Assembly: GCF_016086655.4 (NCBI RefSeq)
Contig: NC_052134.2
Span: forward strand, 38,129,971 to 38,193,970
DNA: 64,000 bases
Direction: 5' to 3'
Source of the DNA: Lepeophtheirus salmonis
Lineage: Eukaryota; Arthropoda; Copepoda; Siphonostomatoida; Caligidae
Positions within the stretch are counted from its first letter, which is position 1. The number at the start of each line of letters is the position of its first letter. This document shows positions 35,580 through 47,819 of this stretch, piece after piece. The notes beneath the pieces were generated by a model. The model was not told the origin of the DNA, did no database searches, and saw only the letters and a list, made by a program, of their open reading frames with translations. A program made the translations under genes and the position numbers.

Positions 35580-36110
35580 GCCTTTAAAAATGACTCTTGA
35601 TAATCTTTAGTTACCTTGAATGTCACAAATCCATTGTAAAGAAAACTCTGAATAAACGTCTTGTTCCCTATAGGAGTTGAGTAATGATCATACCTGAGAC
35701 ATCATCTTCTTAACAATCAATCTTGTAACATTGAAAGGTTCTGGAGCATTTATATTCCTTAACAAAATTATTGGAACTCCAACTTTTTATGAGAACTAAT
35801 GTGGATGTATTCCAAAGAGCTACTGCGTAGAATTAAGAAACTTGGCTGGACAGTGTAGTGTGTCAAACGTTTCCATGAACTTGTAAACTTATTGATATAC
35901 TCTTTAGCCCCAGGTTTGACACAAAACATCTCTATTAAATTGATCAACTTCTTGATTCCTTGGTTCTATAATTGCTTTTTCTTGTAACCATATAATATCT
36001 TTGTTGCTCTGAGCAAAAAGAGGGAATATTTTCTTTTGAAGCTCTTCTGAAGAAAAACATATATTTCCACAATCCAATTATATCTTCCCATCGTGAACAT
36101 CTACAAAGAT
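35580..36110 (-). pseudogene. Helitron PIF1-like helicase C-terminal fragment
   Basis: From 36110 down, the minus strand reads SSEELQKKIFPLF, then DIIWLQEKAIIEPRNQEVDQ, then FLNST, then KVGVPIILLRNINAPEPFNV and TRLIVKK. These are ordered conserved blocks of the helicase in Helitron Rep-helicase proteins and Helitron-like PIF1 genes. The family normally shows WLxxRAILAPKNxxVxxxN, EFLNSL, LKVGxPxxLLRNLxPxxGLCNGTRL. Stops and frameshifts occur between blocks. The upstream Walker A/B part and the Rep nuclease are not seen, nor are Helitron ends, so only a fragment remains. It lies 120 bases beyond the mariner. Confidence 0.8.
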
Positions 36111-37599
36111 CTGTTATTTATGTATTTTTGTAAACAGCACTGTGCTAAAGTACATGTTCTATCTTAGATTATTATTTCAAAGATCAAATTGTCAGGCAGC
36201 TCCAAGATATCAAGTACACACTAAAAATGAGACACCGATAAAAATAGAGATAAACTTTGCTTCATTAATATAGATTTTTATAAATTTCGTTAATTTAAGA
36301 GCCACAATCCTGAATGCTTAGCTTTCACTTTGGTTGTTCCACCTGTATGAAAGAAGATTTCTGCGGTGAAAGTATGTGATAGATTGAATAGAAGCAACAC
36401 TCATAGTGTATCATTGTCTCCCATCACTCACTTATGGAAAAAATGCTCCGAAATTATCAAGTAGATATATTTAAGACAAAACATGTTCTATACAAAAAAG
36501 GTCATCTAGGTTCCTTAGAAAACCAGGCCGAGCCACATGAAGGGTAGATAACTGGCATAGAACTAAGCCTGATGGTAGATTTGTATTTAAAATCTTTGGC
36601 ATGACTGTAATTTAAAGTTAACATTTGTTGAAGTGTATATATTATTACGTTAAGGGGCTCAAGGCGGCTTTAGGATTTTACAGCATTCTAAAATGTCACC
36701 CAGTGGATAAATGAGGCTTCGTCCGAAAGTGATTCCATATATTTAAAAGATATACGAGTCGTTCTGCCGATACTTTTTTTTTTTTGTGGCATAAGAACTA
36801 TTTTAAATGAAAGAAGATTAACATTGATCACCTGATCTAAATTTGACCCGTTTTATAGAAAATGTTTAATATCTCAGTCAGGAAATTCTGCTTCTACTAT
36901 TCTAACATATTTTTCAAATATATCTATATATTGTGTACAAGTGTACAAATATTCTCACAAGTATTAAAATTTTAATTATAACAGTTTTAGTTATTCATTA
37001 TTCTCCTCAGAATTCAAAATGAGTATTTTTGTTTCTTCAAGTTTAGTATCTTTCCTAAATTAACTTGTATGTGTTTTTTTGCATTTTTCAATTTATATTT
37101 GATTAATGTTTTTTCTTCAAAACAAAACTACGTGTACAAATAAGAAAATGAAGTCACAATAGCTTTCCTTCTACAAAAAAAATACCAGAGAATAGGAAAA
37201 AATAATATTAAATAATTCCATTGTTCACTTTTTTATATTTGAATATATCAATTTTATTTTATTTTACAATAAAAATAATTACCTCGAAGTTTAAAATCAA
37301 ATCGATACTGCTACTAATCTAGACCTATACTGATTTGTAAATAAAACCCTAAGTATTTATACTTAAAATAAACTCATTTGCTGTAAAAAGCAGTCCAAAT
37401 CTCGAGGTATAATTCCTTTTCAAACAAAATTTTAAAATATGGAAATCATTTAAATTAAATTTTCTTGGGAAGGGATGATTCCATATAAAATATAAGCATT
37501 TATATGTAAAATTGTCAAAATTTGTCGAGTAATTTAATAAGAAAATATGTCAAAGAGAAAGAGTACAAATATATTGTTGAGGACAGATGAATAGATCAA
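36111..37599. other. No gene supported
   Basis: I see nothing assignable. If the Helitron helicase once extended upstream, it would lie here on the minus strand, but I could not recognise it. Confidence 0.45.
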
Positions 37600-38690
37600 G
37601 ATTATTACTGTGAACTATCAAAACCTAAAGGAAATAAAACAGGATATGTTCCAAATGATGGGTAAAATCAAAAAGGAAGTCACTCACCAGGCTTAAATAA
37701 CAAATTTGTAATAAAATAATTATTTTCAACAGAAAAACTGAGAAATAATGATGGATCTCCCCAAAATAGTAATTTTGTACGAAGTTGAACTAGGTATGAT
37801 GAAACAGGTAGCCTATAATGTGGAACACACTATGGACCTCATGGTCAGGATTAGTTACAAAAAGATCTTCTCCAGATACTAGTCGTTCCTCACAGAAAAA
37901 ATGAAAACCCAGGAACAGAAGAATTAATATTTGCAATCATAGAAACATTGTGTTTACTTTCACTAAACACAAGACGCGGAAGACTAGACTTGCTTTAATG
38001 AAAAAACTTATAAAGATTAATCCTAGTATAATTTGTGTACAAGACTTGAGAACCAAGATTTCTTCAACCTGTAAAAATTCTTGTAAGTTTTATCTTCCTC
38101 ATAATTTTGATTATCTTTTTAAAGGGTCTGACTTTTCTAGAACCATTCTATCACTGGTTTTTAAGAAACTGGACTTCTTTTTTTTGCCCAAAGAGTAATC
38201 ATCCAATAGTCAATGACACATAGTTGAAGTTAATAACAACAATGGCTTAAAATTTTCCTTATTTCATGCTTATGGACCAAATATAAGATCTCATGCTTTC
38301 TACCAATCAATATTATACAATGTTAAATGTGATTCCGTTACATGTATCCTTATAGATTACATGAATGTGGATATAGCTGTAAGATTCGGACATACTAACT
38401 TACACTTCTTGTTTTAGCATGTAGGGAACTCAATCTCATTGATACTGTTAAAATTTTAAGTCCAGAAATTGTGGAAATCGGACATAAAGAATAGATCTTG
38501 CTTTAGTCTTTCCAAAATTTTTGTTCTATCGTCCAGAACTCTTTTCCGATCACAAGATCATCAAATTGGAATTTCGATCAAGTCCTTACATTCGGAAGTA
38601 TACACTATCAAGGTGGGTTATAGAATGATAATATTTTATAAAAACCCTTATACTCAGAATGGACATGCTTTATGATCCCCTTCAACCAAC
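37600..38690 (+). mobile_element. LINE fragment: ORF1 tail and AP-like endonuclease
   Basis: From 37950 a plus frame reads KLIKINPSIICVQDLRTK, the equivalent of the LKxxxxDIxxLQETH motif that opens the endonuclease domain of L1-like ORF2. SRTILSLVFKKLDF then corresponds to the G-x-A-I-L-I-xK region. In the next frames LKFSLFHAYGPN corresponds to the VNVYAPN block, CILIDYMNV matches a GDFN-like position, and CRELNLIDTVKILSPE follows at 38408-38470, matching the family's LxDxWRxxxP segment. Upstream (37600-37900), fragments such as HRKNENPGTEELIFAII may be the ORF1 C-terminus. Stops and frameshifts are frequent. The RT domain does not follow. Confidence 0.7.
37950..38198 (+). pseudogene. LINE endonuclease N-terminal fragment
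   Basis: The 82-codon frame includes the catalytic-domain opening NPSIICVQD (normally LQE: here E is D) and ends after KLDFFFLPKE. It lacks the SDH motif that should close the domain further downstream. The frame is part of the 37600-38690 relic, and the initial methionine is not a real start. Confidence 0.65.
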
Positions 38691-40374
38691 CAATCGTTTG
38701 GATTGTCGTCTTAAAGTTTCTGTTTATATATAGGTTTTTAGTAGTGCATCAATTTTTATTTATTTTCATGCGAGTCTTCCTAAAGCCTTTTAGTTAAAAG
38801 AAAATATGGATCAAAAAACGATTGCAATTTCTATAAATCACGAGCTTAATTATCTACCTACTTACTATTTGGAAAATGTCAAATGAAAATGTTTTTGTTA
38901 TATATGATAATTAAAAATAACAACACATTTTGTTTGGATAGCTGATGCGGAGTAAACATTATAAATATCTGTATCAATCCTTCTTTATAAAAGAAAAAGC
39001 CCAAAATTATTTCAAATTATGAGCCCATACTTTCATTGTTCCCTATAAGATTATAATTTATTTAGTACAGTGATATGTTAACAAGATTTATTTCCAATTC
39101 TTTGTCAAAAAATCAAGAACTGATGTTCTTATCAATATACATTGGTCATTATACTAAAAAAAATTAAAGGGAAATCGATTTGACTCCAATTTAATTCGTG
39201 ATATAGTTGGTAATAGGCCTACTCAGAAAGGAAACATTGGATTCTTAACTCAATCCAACTATGAGTTCTGAGGTCTTTAAGTTCAAAAAACTATAATTTT
39301 CAATATTTTTTTATCAGTGATATATTGTAAGCCAAAGTAATGTATGAATAAAAAGTTATCGAGAAGCTAAAAAAAACTATTGTTATATTTTTATTTTTGT
39401 TATGTAAAAAAAAGTTAATCTTTACCAATTTTTTTAATCTTAAGTATTTCAAGGTTGCTGGTCTTTGACTTTAGCTTTAACCTTTCCAAGATAAAAACTT
39501 TTTGGTAAAAGCAAGGAATAAGGGATTATGGTGAGATTGATAAAAATCATAATTTAATTGATATAGTTAAAAATAGAATAGTTAAGGATTGATTGTGGTT
39601 TCATATTTACTATAACTTATGTATAAGACTTGAAATGAGCTAGAAATAAATTCGGATATTTAAAGTGTTTGATATATAAGTGAAGACTTGAAACTAACCA
39701 CCAAAGACTTTGGACTCTTTTTGGACTTGGAACTTTCTCCTAACTACATGAGAATAATCTACAAAAAGATTTATATATGATATCTAAACACAATCAATCA
39801 AGTGGATTAAACGTCTGTCAAATAAATATAAATTTATGAAAGGTAAATAATTATTAAGAAGGGAAAGAAAGGTCTATTTAGAAAGGGTCTTGTAAATAGT
39901 AGTTGCAGTAAATTCAAACTCATGAGATATGAATATTCCATTTATCAATATTTTTAATATTGATTTTTACATATGTTGATGTATGTAGGTATTTTATGCT
40001 GTGTATGTTACTAAGTATATTCCAAACAAAATTATGTAGGTAAGTACATTTGTATACCTTCATATTTGCTTAAAGAACATACAAACGTTGAAACACATTT
40101 ATGCATAATAATAGAACATTAATTATACAGGTATATAAACCTGGAATGTTTTTATAATTATCAATAAATTCATCTCCAGCTTATTCCAAAAACAACAAAA
40201 TTACACATATTCATATAAAGTATAGTTGTAGTTTGTTTTGATAATATGACACTTAATAAAAAAAATGACTAATCGTTTTTATTTGAGTTCTGATTCTAAT
40301 TGCTTGATATTTATCAGTGTGTTTTGAGACATTTAGCAGCTAATTTAATTAAATGCCACGTCAGGAATGGTGTT
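38691..40374. other. No gene supported
   Basis: A/T-rich DNA. A donor-like GTAAGT lies at about 40033 but no acceptor or open frame supports an exon. Confidence 0.45.
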
Positions 40375-40800
40375 CTTCTTCCAAACACACTTTCAATTGT
40401 AAGGGTGACCACATTTGATTTTATGGTAGACTACTTATTTTAACATAATGGCGGATAGTATTATTTTCATCCATCATCATAATAGCTGTGCTGCTCTAGT
40501 CACAAACATTATTAAAATTCTAAGGGTTTCCATGTTGATTTTGAGTTTCTTTGATTTTTTACATACAGAAAATACTTAGGTGTTTAAGTCTATTTACTTA
40601 TAGTCTTGAACAAGATGATGATATTTTAAATTTTAAGGATAAATAGTTTTCGAATAATTTATTTTAATATTTTTCGTTTGTGTTTATTTCCTGTATCTCA
40701 TAGTTGATCTCAGCTAGTTAAATGAAACGTCATGTGAACTATAGTGTTCTTCTCCAAAACATTCTTTAAATTGTCTGGGTGATCTTGTTAATTTTTGGTT
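40375..40800 (-). repeat. Dispersed repeat cluster (R1 family, minus) and 240-bp repeat R3 copy 1
   Basis: The R1 core motif, read on the minus strand, appears three times: about 40375-40420, 40515-40560 and 40735-40800. Between them, 40437-40680 matches 45431-45668 in the same orientation (shared words GGATAGTATTATTTT, CATGTTGATTTT, AGTTTCTTTGATTTTTTA, CAGATAATACTTAGG-like, GATGATGA). The match covers about 240 bases with scattered differences. Confidence 0.75.
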
Positions 40801-41058
40801 TCTTTTTTAGCATATTGTCGGGTCATATTATTTTCATCTATGCTTATGTGCGCCTCATCTTAATTGGTGGGAAACATGAGGGTAGCCAATTCATATATTT
40901 ATGAGGGAAATTTGCAGATGGTGCAAAACGTTTCTTTCATCTAGGTTACGTTACTCAAGTTAATGTTCCAGAATGTGCAACAAACATCAAGAATTGTCAA
41001 GTAGGAAATGCTCGCGAGCCCCATTTTGTTTCTTAAATTCGTTGATTATCTCCTCCAT

Positions 41059-41400
41059 TTAATTAACCCTCAATAAAGCTAGTGGTTTCACGTTCAATGT
41101 ACAAAAAATTGTTACTGCTGTGAGACAATCTTCATGGAATCGGTTAATCAGGTATATTTTTATACGACAAAGGGCTGAGAATGATCGTTCTGCTGAAGAG
41201 GAAGTTGCTGTTTTAGAGGCAGGAGTATTTGCTACTACCTTGTACGAAGGAAGAATATTTTTGATGCCGTCATCATGCATCCATTTGACAAATTTGTTAG
41301 TAATAGTAAAGATATCTTCCTTACCATTAATGCTGATTCCTGTAGCAACAATTTTTTTGTTGCATAGAAGACTAAATTTATCAAAAAATTATTTCCTGTT
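41059..41400 (-). pseudogene. hAT transposase C-terminal (dimerisation) fragment
   Basis: The minus strand reads LPSYKVVANTPASKTA, then SSSAERSFSALCRIKIYLI, a clear match to the hAT C-terminal signature (P(V)SSASxERxFSxLxxIKxxLR). VTIFCTLNVKPL then matches the LxxLxxLxI region. It ends at the stop at 41059. Upstream in another frame, DIFTITNKFVKWMHDDG may extend it to about 41330. No zinc-finger or catalytic region and no TIR is present, so only the 3' coding end survives. MITE copy 3 lies about 390 bases away. Confidence 0.85.
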
Positions 41401-41784
41401 TTTGTTTTTTTTCTTACCTCCCCCTGCTTTTTCCATTTTGAAAACTAGACCAACGCCAGGAACGTCACGTGAGTTCCCTAACGTCGCTTTCGTTACTTGA
41501 GTACTGAGACAATCGTAGGATCCACATAATTTATAAATTCATAAAAAAATTGAACTCTAGTGAGTTCAAATCGTTTAAATATCGAGTGCCGAATGGCATC
41601 ACCCCTTTATGGTTAGTTGAAGCTGAAGTGAAATAGTTACAGGGTTTGTTGGCTAAAAAATTGAAATAATATAGGATGAATTTCTAAAAGAGCTCTAGGA
41701 ATCAAGGAATGCTCTACAAGATCACGGGTTATTGCCAGCACAAATTGTTTATGGATATTCAATGAGGACTTTTCTACCTACAAG

Positions 41785-41989
41785 TAGTGTTGTGTCAGTC
41801 CTTATTTAGAACTGAAGACTGCTGTCTAGTTTAGTCCTTCATATCAATCCTAAAAGCCTAAAAAGTAAGCTCCTTGATCCCGTCACTCAACTTATTTATT
41901 ATTTTTTTAATAAGTTCTAGTACTGAGATTCTTAAAGATGAGTCTTAAGACTGAACTGAACCGAAAAAATAATGATTGACACAACTCTA
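41785..41989. mobile_element. TIR element family M1, copy 3 (MITE)
   Basis: It starts TAGTGTTGTGTCAGTCC and ends GATTGACACAACTCTA, the inverted form with two changes. Paired CAGTC/GACTG words fill the interior. The flanking octamers CCTACAAG and ACGACACG agree at only 5 of 8 positions, so the target duplication is uncertain. Confidence 0.8.
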
Positions 41990-43559
41990 ACGACACGTTG
42001 GGAACAGTATAGAAAAGATTGAAAAGAGATAGTTGATTCTTTTGAAGGAAATGAAAACAGAATGACAAAAAGATTGCAAATCAATAAAAAAACAAAAGAT
42101 CTCCCATTGTTTGTTGTTGGAAATGAAGTTAGAATTTATTATCATATTACCAAAAGGATTTAATAAAAATTCACTTAGTTTTGATACAGTATATAGGCCC
42201 AGGACTTCAGGTTAGAGATTTTACTAGCCTTGAGAGCTAAAAGGTTTTCCAAATTTACGAATTGGTCTTTTATCTCGGAAACGTTAAATATCCTTACTAA
42301 TTTATTTTAATACTTCTATGATGTAGTTTAATCAATACCATAGTCTATGAAACGAAACGAAACGAAACAATGTTTCCAGTTTAATTGATAGAGGGCTCTA
42401 TAATACTCTGGGAAGAAAAACTGATGTTACATATGAGACTCATCTTTGCACCCTTCAATATTTATTATTTTTCACGAATAAAAAAATGATTTCTCAATCA
42501 ACTATTTTAGCTTTCAACTTGTATGATTTTCAGATTTTCCCACTTATATACTCATTGATGAATAAAGTGATATAGCCCGGGACCTGAAAAGATTTGAATG
42601 GGATGAATAGCGAAAAAGAAAAAAAAATCAGCTCTTCAATGCACGCCTAGCACGTTAAGGGTAGTTGCCTAAATATTTGAGGGACAATAGATATTGATGA
42701 CACAAAATATATTTTCGAGTTTGTAAAAAAAAATAATAACCAACGCATTGCTCCGTTTTATTGATATATGAATATTATGTAAAACATATAAAAAAATAAA
42801 GGATGATAAAAAAAATATAATATCAAAATAATTAATATGTGATTATACATATATAAATCCGTACCAAACGGAATTGCAGTACAACCCCATACTGTACCAG
42901 TCATAATATATATGTATAAAGGTTTTACATATTAAAAATTGGAGAAGATATTTTGAATTAAATTACACTTTTTTCAGCACTAAAACACCATGAGCTTAAT
43001 TTAATAGAATTTGATGCCTTGTTTCCAAATATGGCCTTATTCTTTCTCTGCTAGAGTTGTGGCTTTCAGAAAAGGCAATACATTTTTTTTTGTTGCTATT
43101 TTTAGGGTTTTATGCTTTCGTAAGTATTGAAGATAGAGATAACATACATTAAGAAATATACTTTAAAGCCCATTAATGAACAATTCTAAAACTATTTTTA
43201 AAATGTATGTATCATGCTTATAACTCGAGTTATTATAGTTTAAAGTTCAAAATAGATGATTTTTATTCAAAGGCGCATAGCTTTAAGAAAAGAATATATT
43301 CAAAAAGTCTAAAAGTATCTCATTTGATAGCTGAAAGTTTGAACTTTAATTTAAAAAACACGCCTTCCTCAAAACACCCTATATCGTTGTCAATTCGAGA
43401 TAAGGCCACGACAATATTAAAAGATTAAAACTCATTTTTGAATTGATCTCATAAAAAAACCCATATATTTGCATGCCCTAGCTAGAAGAGAAGAAAAGAA
43501 AGAGAGACAGAGATAAAAAACAAAGGAATTTTAAGTTGAAAAGTAAAAATAAATTCTCT
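41990..43559. other. No gene supported; (GAAAC)4 at 42349-42368
   Basis: A four-unit GAAAC microsatellite is present. A 73-codon plus frame at 43207-43428 has low-complexity S/K/N composition and no motif. Confidence 0.45.
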
Positions 43560-43780
43560 CTTGAGAGTAAGATCCCGAATTCGACATCTGTCTTTATCAA
43601 TGAAGAAGTGTGCATGTGTGTTATGAAATTCCTTGTGAACTGCCCTGGCCGGCAGGCTTTTATTTTGTGAGGGTCTGCCCCAAAGACTCTGTCGAAAGCC
43701 CATCTCTGGGAATATCTCACTCACTTCGGGTCTGCAAGGAGTCATCCTGTGTCTATGGAGCTTGAAATAATGATGCATGA
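43560..43780. other. Locally GC-richer segment of unknown nature
   Basis: Base composition is clearly more balanced here than on either side (for example CTGCCCTGGCCGGCAGGC near 43644). Frames are open on both strands: a 98-codon minus frame (43482-43778) overlapped by an 80-codon frame in another phase, and a plus frame with EYLTHFGSARSHPV. No family is recognised and no splice pair is obvious. It could be an exon, a promoter, or a piece of an element adjoining MITE copy 4. Confidence 0.3.
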
Positions 43781-43786
43781 ACAGTA

Positions 43787-43970
43787 TAATCAGTCCCTTC
43801 AGCTCAAGTCTGCACTTCAGTCCTAAATTTTATTAAGTTCGGTCTTTCCCTCAACTTTGTTTAATCAGTTCTGTTACTGACAGTTCTAAGGATTGGAGAT
43901 AAAGTCCGATAGGACCAGTTCTAAGACTGGATTGAACTGGAACGAATAAATAAGAACTGACACAACACTA
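43787..43970. mobile_element. TIR element family M1, copy 4 (MITE), 5' truncated
   Basis: The 3' end GAACTGACACAACACTA is a perfect inverse of the family start TAGTGTTGTGTCAGT. The interior carries TTAAGTTCGGTCTTT and TAAGACTGG as in copy 1. The left end lacks the terminal repeat. Confidence 0.75.
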
Positions 43971-45430
43971 GGGTATGTTTACATAAATGAATAAGTGGTT
44001 GTGTGCTCATTCACATTATAAAATAATGTACCTTGTAAATGAACTTCAATCAATTATTACGTTCATAATTAGACATGCCTTGCTGCTTTCTCTTAAAGTA
44101 TGACTCTTTTCCATGTCATACACATGCAATTTTTAAGGGAAGTACAAATAAGGATCTCAATCCTGACCCTTCTTACTCGCGAAATGGAAATATTTTTCTC
44201 TTTATCAAGAAAAAAAATAAATAAAAAGCAACTCCTTCTTTAAACCATGAATTTAATCATTCTACTGCCGTAACTTCCTTGACTTTCTAAAATGGAAATA
44301 AAGTGAGAAAGTTAAATACGTTTTACTTTCAATGAACACACATACTAACATATTATGTATATCTAAGAATAAAATATCAGAGACTGTGTTTGTACAAGTA
44401 TAACATATATATGTTATATCTTATTTATATCATGTTTATAATTAGATACATATTAAATGTATCTAACAGATTAAAAAAATGAACACTTTCAAGAATGAAA
44501 TATGCAAATTTGATCATTTTCGTTTTGAAGTGAGACAAAGTATAATTTCTTTTAAAATACAGGGTGCGTCAACATAACTTCCTTTTTTATCATGCATGAC
44601 AATCAGTCATTAGAAGAAGCATCGGGGTGTACGTGGTTTTATTCTAGAGACAAGATTTTAATGTTTTGTTGAAAATACACTCTGTTGCTATCATGCGTGG
44701 AAGTAGTGAAGAAGTTTGCTGTAGAAAATAAATATTTCCAAGACCGGTTTGACAGAATATTTTGTTAAATCTAACTAAATGCAAATTAGATCTAGAGGCT
44801 GTATTGGTGCAATTTATAAAAGTACGTTTAAAATACAAAAAATGATTTTTTAAACACTTTTTTTATTATGAAATTTGCAAAATTAATTAAACGCATATAA
44901 CTTCTCACATAACAACGCCCGTGAGCTGATGTTATTTGATCTTGTGTTATACAAGAATTTTAAATTGTTGCAGTTTGTCTAAACTGGATAATTAAAACTG
45001 GTTTTATTCCGGAAAACCAAACATTTTTAAGACTTTTGTGGAATTGCCACTATATAACTATTTAGTCAATTAAACATCCCCATTATAAAGTCGAACATGT
45101 TGCATATTAACTATTTTATTTATTTAATCATTATCCTTCTAAAACATTTTAATGAACAGTTATTTTAAAGAAATGAAAAAACTTAGTTGGTATTTAAATA
45201 TCAAAGTTCGGTGAATGGACAATGCTATAGAGAAGAGAACTTTCTACATTTAAAATTACATTAATACAGGGGAAAATGTTCAAATTATAATTAAAAACAC
45301 ATATATTGATCTTATTATGCACTTGAAAAATAATTTACACCAACTATATGCATCTATGCAAACAGCCAATTTAATTAAACTTAATTTGAGCAATCCTACT
45401 GTTCTCACATGCATTCTTCAAACGTTTCTT
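43971..45430. other. Intergenic; possible element terminus at 44560
   Basis: At 44558 the sequence TA is followed by CAGGGTGCGTCAACATAACT, which has the look of a DNA-transposon terminus beside a TA target. No inverted partner is found, so it is not called as an element. The 64-codon minus frame at 44644-44838 is unsupported. 45265-45320 is a diverged direct copy of 25081-25135. Confidence 0.4.
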
Positions 45431-45668
45431 TTTTTAACATAGTGGTGGATAGTATTATTTTTATCCATCATTATAACAGCTAAGTTGCTCTAGTCCCAAA
45501 TATAATTAAAATTGTCAGGGGTACCATGTTGATTTTTAGTTTCTTTGATTTTTTAGATACAGATAATACTTAGGTTTTTTAACTCAATGTATTTAAAGTC
45601 TTGAAGAAGATGATGAAATAAATAATTTTCGCACGATTTCTTTTTGATATATTTCTTATTTACTCAAA
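45431..45668. repeat. 240-bp repeat R3, copy 2
   Basis: It matches 40437-40680 in the same orientation over its length. It includes an R1-type core on the minus strand (AAATCAACATGGTACC, plus coordinates 45520-45545). It is followed by a short hairpin with CATACAAACAT arms near 45702-45742. Confidence 0.75.
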
Positions 45669-47405
45669 TGGAAGAAACAAGGTACAGATAGAATAATATC
45701 ATACAAACATATATCCATACCTACATACATGTTTGTATGTAAGTATGAATATCCCATCACTTTTTTCTATGAGACATATATTTATGTTCGATATATATTT
45801 TTATGTATGTTGAACAACATAATATGTATACAAACATAGGTAGGCTCACATAATAATTAGATGAAGGTAATCATAATAAGAAAAGAGGCAAATTTAGGGA
45901 AAGAAAGATATTACTGAGTAAGGAATAATAATGATACTAATAAAAGAACTAATATAGGAACCAGATGTGTGCTCTTATTTTTTTATCAACATTTATTCAT
46001 ACATGGGCAACAGCCTAATAACATTTGTTAAAAAAACTACAATTACAGAAATGTCTTGAATCTATTATAATTGATGTATGAATATATGTTTGTACAGGGG
46101 TTTCATTAAGAGGGCTTCAATTTTTTTAATAAATACAAACACAAATAGTTAAATATTTTGCAAAATTTATTTTTAAGTACAAATTAGAAACATAGACATT
46201 CGTAAATAAAAATCGATTTTTCTAGTATGACCAAAACAACCACCTTCACAGAAGTCTAATGTTTTAAGTTGTTGCTTTTTTTTAAGAAAGCAAGGTATCA
46301 CTGAATTAAGACTTATGTTAATATCCGCTGCCTATTTCATGATTTTGGGGGAGAAAATTAATTACATTTTTCTAAGAGTTCTTAAAGAGGAAAAAAAATT
46401 CTGTACTGACCATAAGGGTCAATGTTCATTCAGCTATCCACGTACATGGACTCCGTAATTTCACTTTGAATGAGATGAAAAATAGACATTAGATTTTTGA
46501 ACTTCATTACTAAAAACACCAAAAAAAAAACCTGATTTAATAGATTAAAAGTGATTAAATCTAATTTATAAACGAAGTAAATATATATTTATTTTTTAGA
46601 GTATAATGTGTGTCTAATTAGTTATGGTCGGTGATGGAGGCAGGAATTAAGTTCAAGAGGTTCCCCCTAACGTCCAAACAGTCGAGTATTAGATTAAAAG
46701 CTCTGAAAACGACGAAGGTTACAGAAGTTTCCCAAAAAATCAAGGATCGATTACAAATAATTCTCCCAGTAGAGAGCAACCACTTCATGTGAAAAGGATG
46801 CAAAAATGACAGAATCTATTTTTATGACACACAATTTAATAAAATTGGGCTACTAATAGCAGACCTAGATCCCTATTTAATATATAAAAAGAACCACAGC
46901 ATACATAATTTTAATCATTCAAAAAAATTGAAACATTGACTTAAAATACAGATTATGAAGATCGTTATAAAAATTAACTATGGAAAAAACTCTTCATATG
47001 AAATACTTTAAAAATTGCGTTATAAATTATGTTTTTTACTCTTTAATTTGGTTCTGAGCTGTTATGCCTTGCCAGGCTTATCGCACATCTTTATTTAAAT
47101 TATTGACTATTAGATTAATAGCCACTCAACTCAGAGCGTCATCCCTTTAAATGCCTCCATAAAACTTATATACTAAATGTGTAGGAACCTACATATTTAC
47201 CATATACTTTGTTGGAAAAATTAAACTTTTTTTGCACAAGAATGCAATATCATTTAGATTAGATTATAAAGAGTTTGGATGTCGTCCCCATGAGAGCACT
47301 TGAAAACAAAAATATATTCCACATCTCTCTTTAAAATAAATTTATCATCATTTAATATATGTAAAAATGCTTCTTGTTAATTAAGATTGTCTTCATATTT
47401 TATAG
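45669..47405. other. No gene supported
   Basis: 46296-46337 is a diverged direct copy of 24990-25035. On the plus strand at about 46645-46795 a frame reads FKRFPLTSKQSSIRLKALK, which is protein-like but unassigned. The minus frame at 46618-46803 covers the same bases. Confidence 0.4.
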
Positions 47406-47487
47406 GCATCCTTTCTTGTTTCTTTTTTTGCAAAACAAAACGGAAATTAGGGATGTCTAACTATGTACTTTATCTAAAAGCCTTCAG
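47406..47487 (+). other. Candidate internal exon
   Basis: An acceptor-like CTTCATATTTTATAG precedes 47406, and the strong donor CAG|GTAAGA lies at 47485-47493. One frame is open across all 82 bases and ends MSNYVLYLKAF before the donor. No neighbouring exon is identified, so this rests on splice signals alone. Confidence 0.25.
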
Positions 47488-47819
47488 GTAAGATTTATAT
47501 TACTTAATAAAGTCATATAAATAAACAAAGAAAGAATAGTTTTAATACATATATAGTTTATAAACAAGAAAATTTATTACTTTTTATCAGAATTTCCTTT
47601 TTGACACCTGATCACTTATCAAACAATGATCAGGGAAAGGGACTTGCTGTTACAAGCAAAAAGATTCTAAACTCATCTTCAAAAATATTAAAATGCGTAC
47701 ATATTTAAATGTATGAAGATAAAATTTAATAACTTTGATTATATCTCTGCTGTAACTTGTACATGAAAATTCTACCATTGCTAGGATTGTACATTGTATG
47801 CTTTTTTGGTATGTCAAAA

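Noticed and set aside
44558..44600. TA-CAGGGTGCGTCAACATAAC as a transposon terminus
   Set aside because: Looks like one, but no inverted partner or transposase was found, so no element is called.
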